Part shown: positions 59,556 to 64,000 of the stretch, piece after piece
Numbering within the stretch: the stretch's first letter is position 1
Layout of the letters: each line of letters opens with the position of its first letter
NCBI GenBank assembly: GCA_964384675.1
Contig: CAYLNK010000001.1
Coordinates: forward strand, 1 to 64,000
DNA length: 64,000 nt
Direction of reading: 5' to 3'
Source: CAYLNK01 sp964384675
GTDB lineage: Bacteria; Acidobacteriota; Thermoanaerobaculia; UBA5066
Notes under the pieces: generated by a model
The model's input: only the letters and a program-made list of their open reading frames with translations
Told to the model about the DNA's origin: nothing
Databases searched by the model: none
Position numbers and translations under genes: made by a program

Positions 59556-60688
59556 CACGGGCCCCCCGGGTGCTGTTCGCGACGATGAGCGCGCCGTCCG
59601 CCGAGGGCCAGGGCGGGCATCACCGTTCGTACCAGATCGTGCACGACCTCGGGGCGCTGGTAGGACCCGGACGGGTGACCACCCTCTGTCTCTCTGAGGA
59701 ACGGGGGCCAGCCACCGGCGCGCAGAGGCTCTCCTGGAAGAGGAGGCGGCTCTCGGACCTCGTGAGGAACCGGCGACGGGTCCGGGGCGGGTCCGACTAC
59801 TCGCCTCGGGCCTACGTGCAGGAGGCCGGTCTCGAGGAGTACAGGCGCGCGCTCGACCCGGAGCGGCCGGACGTCTGCCTCACCGATCACTCCGGGATCG
59901 CCGCCGGACTCCTGCCCATGAACGAGCGCGCCGGGATCCCGACGGTGATCCTCCCGCAGAACATCGAGTCGCTCGACTGGGTCCGGCCCGGCCGGCTGGC
60001 CACGGCGATCGCCGACCTCGGTGACGAGCTGTCGATCCTCTCCGCGTGCGTCGCGCGGCTCTGCATCTCCCGCGTGGAGGCCGGGTTCCTCGGCGGACTC
60101 GGCCTGCCGTCGCGCTACTACCCGTACCGGCCCGTCGCCGACCTGGAGTCCACGCTGCTCGGGATCCGGGCCGAACGGGCGGTGCGCCGTGAGCCGGGCT
60201 TGCTCCTCCTCCTCGGCTCGGCGGTTCACCGCACCACGGGCGAAGCGTTCGCGTGGCTGCTCCGCGGGATCCGGGAGCACGGCCTGCCGCCGGGGGTGAC
60301 GCTCCTGGTGGCGGGCAAGTCGACGGAGTCGCTGCTCCCCCGGGGAGAAAGCGTGCCCGGGGTGGAGGTGCTGGGCACCGTCACGCCGGCGGCGCTTCGA
60401 GGGGTGCTCACTCGTGCGGCCGCGGTACTGGTCCCGCAGCGCCGGGGATTCGGCGCGCTCACCCGGCTCTCCGAGATGTCGTGCGCGGGGATCCCGTATG
60501 CGGTTTCGGAGCATGCCTGCCTGGCGCTCGACCTTCCGCCGGGCGCCACACCCGTCGGCGACGACGTGGCCGAGTGGCTGGCCGTCATGGGGGAGATGGC
60601 GCGGGGAGAGGACACACCGCTGCCCGAGTATGTCGCCTGGCGGGACCGTCAGCGCGGCCTGCCGGGCGACGTCTTCCGGCCTTCCTGA
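59552..60688 (+). CDS. GT-B glycosyltransferase (GT4-like)
   Basis: 378 residues, two Rossmann halves. The N-terminal domain starts RVLFATMSAPSAEGQGGHHRSYQIV, with the Gly-rich donor loop. The C-terminal domain has LLLLGSAVHRTTGEAFAWLL and the GT4-style end VLVPQRRGFGALTRLSEMSCAGIPYAVSEHA; the usual E-x7-E is weak (only one Glu, in RLSEMSCAG). Donor and acceptor are unknown. ATG 59552 overlaps the TGA of the sensor kinase (ATGA), so the kinase and transferase are co-translated, hinting at surface glycan control. Its last 40 bp overlap the convergent phosphoesterase gene. Confidence 0.7.
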   Translation: MTRAPRVLFATMSAPSAEGQGGHHRSYQIVHDLGALVGPGRVTTLCLSEERGPATGAQRLSWKRRRLSDLVRNRRRVRGGSDYSPRAYVQEAGLEEYRRALDPERPDVCLTDHSGIAAGLLPMNERAGIPTVILPQNIESLDWVRPGRLATAIADLGDELSILSACVARLCISRVEAGFLGGLGLPSRYYPYRPVADLESTLLGIRAERAVRREPGLLLLLGSAVHRTTGEAFAWLLRGIREHGLPPGVTLLVAGKSTESLLPRGESVPGVEVLGTVTPAALRGVLTRAAAVLVPQRRGFGALTRLSEMSCAGIPYAVSEHACLALDLPPGATPVGDDVAEWLAVMGEMARGEDTPLPEYVAWRDRQRGLPGDVFRPS

Positions 60689-63150
60689 TCGTCGTCGTCC
60701 ACGCGGGGGGAGACGAACGCCGCGTTGACGGGGGCGGGCATCACCGAGCCGGCGCCGCGCACGCTCTTCCAGATCGCCTCGTTCAGCGGGATATCCGGCG
60801 CGGCGTCCTCGCGCGTCAGGTCCCACGAGCCCGACTCGGCCTGCATCGGCGCACCCTCCTCGTTCCTCTCGTAGAGCGGAAGGGTGGCCGGGCGGTGGCG
60901 GTACGGCGTGAGGTCCGGCGTGTCCCGGAAGGCGTTGGACATCGGCGTCGCCGACGCGTCGTGCTGCGACAGGGGGGGAAGTCCGAGGATCAGCTCGATC
61001 GTGCGCAGGACCGAGGTGGTCGAGTAGAGCGTGGAGTCGACGGCGCCGCCCCGCCGCGTGTAGGGCGAGACGACGAGCGCGATCGACCGGTGGGCGTCGA
61101 CGTGGTCGGACCCGTTCTGGGCATCGTCCTCCACCACGAAGACGGCGGTCTCTTTCCAGAACGGCGTCGCCGAGAGGGCCTCGACGAGGCGGCCGAGCGC
61201 CAGGTCGTTGTCGGCCACCATGGCCCGCGGCGTCAGCGCCCCCCGCTTCGTGCCCGCGGTGTGGTCGTTCCCGAGCCGCACGATCGAGAGGCGCGGCAGC
61301 TCCCCCTTCGCCACGTAGTCCCGCAGCTCCTTCAGCCAGAGGTCCACGCGGGCGTTGTCGGTGATGTCGAGGTCGAAGCCGGGGTAGAAGGGACAGGTCA
61401 CGCCTTTCAGGACTCTGCCTTTCCCCTCGACCAGACCGCCGGGGGCCGGGGCCTCGGGACCCTGCTCGGGCGCGACCCCGACGAACTCCCCGTAGTTGCG
61501 GATCGAGAGGCCCGCGCGCGCGGCGGCATCCCAGAGATAGCCCGCGGTGGGCGCCGGAGCGTCGTCGTCGCCCTCGAACCAGTACGCGAAGCCGTTCCCG
61601 GCGTAGAGCGGGGGCCACACCTTCTCGGTGAGGTCGGTGGCGTAGGCCGCCGTCGACCAGTTGTGCCCGTCGGCCGAGACCTCGGCGTCACAGTAGAAAT
61701 CGTCGAGGAGGACGAACTCGTCGACGAGGGCGTGCGCGTTCGGGGTGACGTCCTTCCCGAAGATCGTGATCGACGGGTCGCCGTTGCCGCGGGGGACGTC
61801 GCCCAGGACCTGGTCGTACGTCCGGTTCTCACGGATGACGTAGACGACGTGGCGGATCGGCGTCGGCTCGCCCGGGAGCGACGGGATCACGCGCGAGGGA
61901 CGCGCCGGGGAGGCGCCGCGCGCCGCCGGCTTCCGGTTCCGGTAGGCGCGCACGGTCAGGGCCGCGAGCTCGCGCGTGGACGGGACCGGGATGCGCGAGA
62001 GGCTGCCGGGCAGGTGCCGGATGTCGCCTTCCGGGTGCGCGCCCCGCGATCCCAGGTCGGGACCGGTGGCGCGGTTCTGCATCGAGCCGCTCCCCTTGGC
62101 GTTGGCCGCGTAGAGGGTCCGGCCGTCCGGCGCGAGCGCCAGCGCCGACGGGTACCAGCCGGACGGGATGAAACCGGTCGCGCGCGCGGCGACGGGCCCC
62201 TTCGAGAGGTCGACCACGGCGATGGCGTCGTCGTCCGCGTTGGCGACGTAGAGCGTCCGCCCGTCCGGCGAGAGGGCGAGCGCGTTCGGCGTGGATCCGT
62301 CGGGGAGCGTGTCCGCCGACGGGGTCCCCGGTCCGTCGGGACCCATCGCCACCGAGATCTGCCGCACGACCCGGGGGCGCGCGAGGTCGATCGCGGCCAC
62401 CCAGTTGCGGTTCGCCTCGGCGACGTAGAGCGTCGCGCCGTCGGGGGAGAAGACGAGGTCGCACGGGTGATCGGCGGTGGGGACCGTCGCGACGACGCGG
62501 CCCTCGGCCGCGTCGACGAGGCTGACCGTCGCCCCGGCCCAGCTCGAGACCGCCACCAGCCGTCCGTCCGGCGACAGCACCGGACGGTACGGGAACCGCC
62601 CCACCGGGATTCCGGGTCCGACGGCGCCGGTCGCGAGATCGACCCGTACGAGGTCGTTCCGGAGGATCCGGGCCACCCAGAGCGAGCGTCCATCGGCCGT
62701 GACCGCGAGCCCGGAAGGGATCGATTCCTCGGCCGGCCGCCCGCCGCTCACGTCGATCGGGGTCTCCGGGACCAGCCGGTCGTCCTCGATGCGGAAGACC
62801 AGCACGTCGCCGCCCTTGGCCCCCGAGAGGAACGCCCGTGCGCCGTCCGGAGTGACGGCGAGCCCGAGCCAGGAGCGCATCGCCGGCGCGACGTGAAGCA
62901 CGCGCCCGGACGTCGTGTCGAGGAGCTGGAGGCGCTGGTCGTCCGAGCCGGTGGACGCGACCAGGAGACGCTTGCCGCCCGGCACGACGGCGACGGCGAA
63001 CGGCGAGGTCGCGACCGGTGTCTGGGCGCCGGTCGGCGTGAGGGTCCGGCCGTTGGGGAGGGGGATCTCCAGAGGGCGCGGGGCGAGCGGGCGCTGGGCG
63101 GCGGCGAGGCAATCGGCGAGGAGGAGCGCGAGCGGCAGCAGGCGGCGCAT
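60649..63150 (-). CDS. Secreted YVTN-propeller/phosphoesterase (PF04185 type)
   Basis: 833 residues. Signal peptide 1-20. About 35-385 is a YVTN/cytochrome-d1-like propeller with repeats LSPDGRTLYVANADDDAIAV, FSPDGATLYVAEANRNWVAA. About 430-820 is a phosphoesterase domain recognised by IRHVVYVIRENRTYDQVLGDV, the LDDFYCDAEVSADGHNWSTAAY block and FVVEDDAQNGSDHVDAHRS. In the PF04185 family this is a phospholipase C/acid phosphatase-like hydrolase secreted to the periplasm. ATG 63150 is selected by the signal peptide; TAATCT ends 8 nt upstream, again a leaderless pattern. It ends inside the glycosyltransferase gene (40-bp convergent overlap). Confidence 0.87.
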   Translation of the reverse strand: MRRLLPLALLLADCLAAAQRPLAPRPLEIPLPNGRTLTPTGAQTPVATSPFAVAVVPGGKRLLVASTGSDDQRLQLLDTTSGRVLHVAPAMRSWLGLAVTPDGARAFLSGAKGGDVLVFRIEDDRLVPETPIDVSGGRPAEESIPSGLAVTADGRSLWVARILRNDLVRVDLATGAVGPGIPVGRFPYRPVLSPDGRLVAVSSWAGATVSLVDAAEGRVVATVPTADHPCDLVFSPDGATLYVAEANRNWVAAIDLARPRVVRQISVAMGPDGPGTPSADTLPDGSTPNALALSPDGRTLYVANADDDAIAVVDLSKGPVAARATGFIPSGWYPSALALAPDGRTLYAANAKGSGSMQNRATGPDLGSRGAHPEGDIRHLPGSLSRIPVPSTRELAALTVRAYRNRKPAARGASPARPSRVIPSLPGEPTPIRHVVYVIRENRTYDQVLGDVPRGNGDPSITIFGKDVTPNAHALVDEFVLLDDFYCDAEVSADGHNWSTAAYATDLTEKVWPPLYAGNGFAYWFEGDDDAPAPTAGYLWDAAARAGLSIRNYGEFVGVAPEQGPEAPAPGGLVEGKGRVLKGVTCPFYPGFDLDITDNARVDLWLKELRDYVAKGELPRLSIVRLGNDHTAGTKRGALTPRAMVADNDLALGRLVEALSATPFWKETAVFVVEDDAQNGSDHVDAHRSIALVVSPYTRRGGAVDSTLYSTTSVLRTIELILGLPPLSQHDASATPMSNAFRDTPDLTPYRHRPATLPLYERNEEGAPMQAESGSWDLTREDAAPDIPLNEAIWKSVRGAGSVMPAPVNAAFVSPRVDDDDQEGRKTSPGRPR

Positions 63151-63158
63151 CGACCCGG

Positions 63159-63164
63159 AGATTA
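63159..63164 (-). promoter_or_regulatory. TAATCT box before the phosphoesterase
   Basis: AGATTA on the plus strand reads TAATCT on the minus strand, 8 nt before the ATG at 63150; TAnnnT with almost no leader. Confidence 0.4.
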
Positions 63165-63194
63165 CTGCCCGCGCGCCGGATCCCGGTTTCGGGC

Positions 63195-63200
63195 GACAAT
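63195..63200 (+). promoter_or_regulatory. Candidate -10 box (GACAAT) for the PKD protein
   Basis: GACAAT lies 27 nt before the ATG at 63228, in the 77-bp divergent spacer with the phosphoesterase promoter. Confidence 0.4.
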
Positions 63201-63227
63201 CGCGCGGCCACTCATGGAGGGCAACCG

Positions 63228-64000
63228 ATGACACGCCCCTCGAGCAACCGGTCGATCCTCGTCCGCTCCGCGTGCGCCGCGACGGCTCTCGTCCTGCTCA
63301 CGCTCGGCGCGGCTGCCGCGCCGGCGGCGCTGATCGTGAACGTCGTGGCGAGCCCGACGAACGTCCCGATCGGGCAGCCGGTGGCGTTCTCGGCCACCGT
63401 GACGGGCGGGGTCTCGCCGTTCCTGTACACCTGGAACTTCGCGGACGGAGGGAGCGCCAGCGGGGCGCTCACCGTCCACACGTTCGCGTCGGCCGGTCCG
63501 TTCAACGTCAAGTGCACGGTGCGCGATTCCAGCCAGCCCGCGCAGATCGCGACGGGCAGCGTCACGGTGCGCGTCTCCAAGCCGCCGGACCCGATCGACT
63601 TCCAGGTGAAGGACACGGCAACGGGGGCGCTCCTTTCGTACTCGGAGGCGACGGGCTGGCGCGCCGTCGTCGGGGAGAACCTGACGTTCGTGCCGGTTCC
63701 GGCCGTCTCGACGCCCCTCTGGAGCTTCGGTGACGGCTCCAATTCGTTCGAGTCGCAGCCGGTCCACGCGTTCGAGAAGGCGGGCTCCTACACCGTCACC
63801 CTCACCGGGAGCGGGCAGACGAAGAGCGCCCTGGTCCTGGTGGAGACGCAGGCGGGTCCGCCCCTGACCGGCGCCTTCACCTACCGCTATGTCGACGGAG
63901 GCACCGTGGACCGGAACGCCGTCGTGGCCGGGCGCTCGGTGCGCTTCTCGGCCTCCGATCCGGCGGACACCTATCTCTGGAGCTTCGGCGACGGCGGCGC
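63228..64000 (+). CDS. Secreted PKD-repeat protein, 3' end outside the window
   Basis: At least 257 codons remain open to the window edge. ATG 63228 follows GGAGG at 7-nt spacing. The signal peptide is residues 1 to about 33 (ALVLLTLGAAAAPAA). At least three PKD-type domains are visible: LYTWNFADGG near residue 67, PLWSFGDGS near 165, and YLWSFGDGG at the cut end near 253. PKD repeats are usually ligand-binding or spacer units of secreted enzymes and surface proteins, so the functional domain may lie beyond the window. It is divergent from the phosphoesterase gene. Confidence 0.8.
   Translation, partial: MTRPSSNRSILVRSACAATALVLLTLGAAAAPAALIVNVVASPTNVPIGQPVAFSATVTGGVSPFLYTWNFADGGSASGALTVHTFASAGPFNVKCTVRDSSQPAQIATGSVTVRVSKPPDPIDFQVKDTATGALLSYSEATGWRAVVGENLTFVPVPAVSTPLWSFGDGSNSFESQPVHAFEKAGSYTVTLTGSGQTKSALVLVETQAGPPLTGAFTYRYVDGGTVDRNAVVAGRSVRFSASDPADTYLWSFGDGG

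Noticed and set aside
1..64000. CRISPR arrays, prophage, insertion sequences, rRNA or tRNA genes
   Set aside because: None seen: no spaced direct repeats, transposase or integrase motifs, or RNA gene signatures on either strand.

Overview
The window is one contiguous stretch of a high-GC (about 70%), densely coded Gram-negative bacterial chromosome. I infer Gram-negative from Sec signal peptides combined with an outer-membrane barrel that ends in an aromatic residue. My best guess is Acidobacteriota (Thermoanaerobaculia-like), based on GC, large secreted PKD/CARDB/Ig proteins, a Reg_prop sensor, and sucrose and glucosylglycerate genes together. This is moderate-confidence inference. No rRNA, tRNA, CRISPR array, phage or insertion sequence was seen, and no gap between genes exceeds 300 bases.

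Layout. 1-86: five-copy 16/17-bp tandem repeat. 0.1-8.6 kb: MFS exporter, malate synthase, a His-less virginiamycin-lyase-like propeller, an Ig-repeat secreted protein coupled to a FadL-like barrel, and a TerB-like protein. 8.7-14.6 kb (mostly minus): fumarase C, an orphan UPF0175 antitoxin, a UGM/amine-oxidase-like flavoprotein, and a PQQ-type sugar dehydrogenase with a duplicated C-terminal module. 14.6-18.9 kb: L-2-hydroxyglutarate oxidase, saccharopine-dehydrogenase-like enzyme and ABC exporter, apparently co-transcribed.

19-46 kb is an osmoadaptation island, interrupted only by a 2204-aa secreted protein. It holds sucrose-phosphate synthase (with phosphatase domain), sucrose synthase, a ClC channel/antiporter, an MscS channel, a MalFGK-type importer whose solute-binding protein is fused to a permease, a GT39 membrane protein, a MarR-family regulator, glucosyl-3-phosphoglycerate synthase, a glucosylglycerate-synthase-like GT2, an MPGP/GPGP-type phosphatase, a TM-helix (MscS-like) protein, a 50-aa membrane protein and a CPA2 antiporter. 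A 12-bp palindrome, TTTGAnnTCAAA, occurs three times. Each copy is intergenic, upstream of sucrose synthesis, of MscS plus the importer, and between the GT39-MarR operon and GpgS. In two of the three it contains a -35 hexamer 17 bp from a TAnnnT box. I propose that the MarR protein controls this as one regulon. This is the most interesting result in the window.

46-64 kb: DinB-like protein, D-aminoacylase-like amidohydrolase (no canonical start, metal motif altered), an RRM RNA-binding protein, a DUF1015-SerA pair, long-chain acyl-CoA synthetase, Nudix hydrolase, YtcJ-like amidohydrolase, a signal-peptide/Reg_prop/Y_Y_Y sensor ending in a Ser/Thr kinase rather than a histidine kinase, a GT-B glycosyltransferase, a propeller-phosphoesterase and the start of a PKD-repeat protein running off the window. 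Several genes lack a Shine-Dalgarno sequence and have a TAnnnT box 5-9 nt before the start codon, which suggests leaderless transcription is common here.
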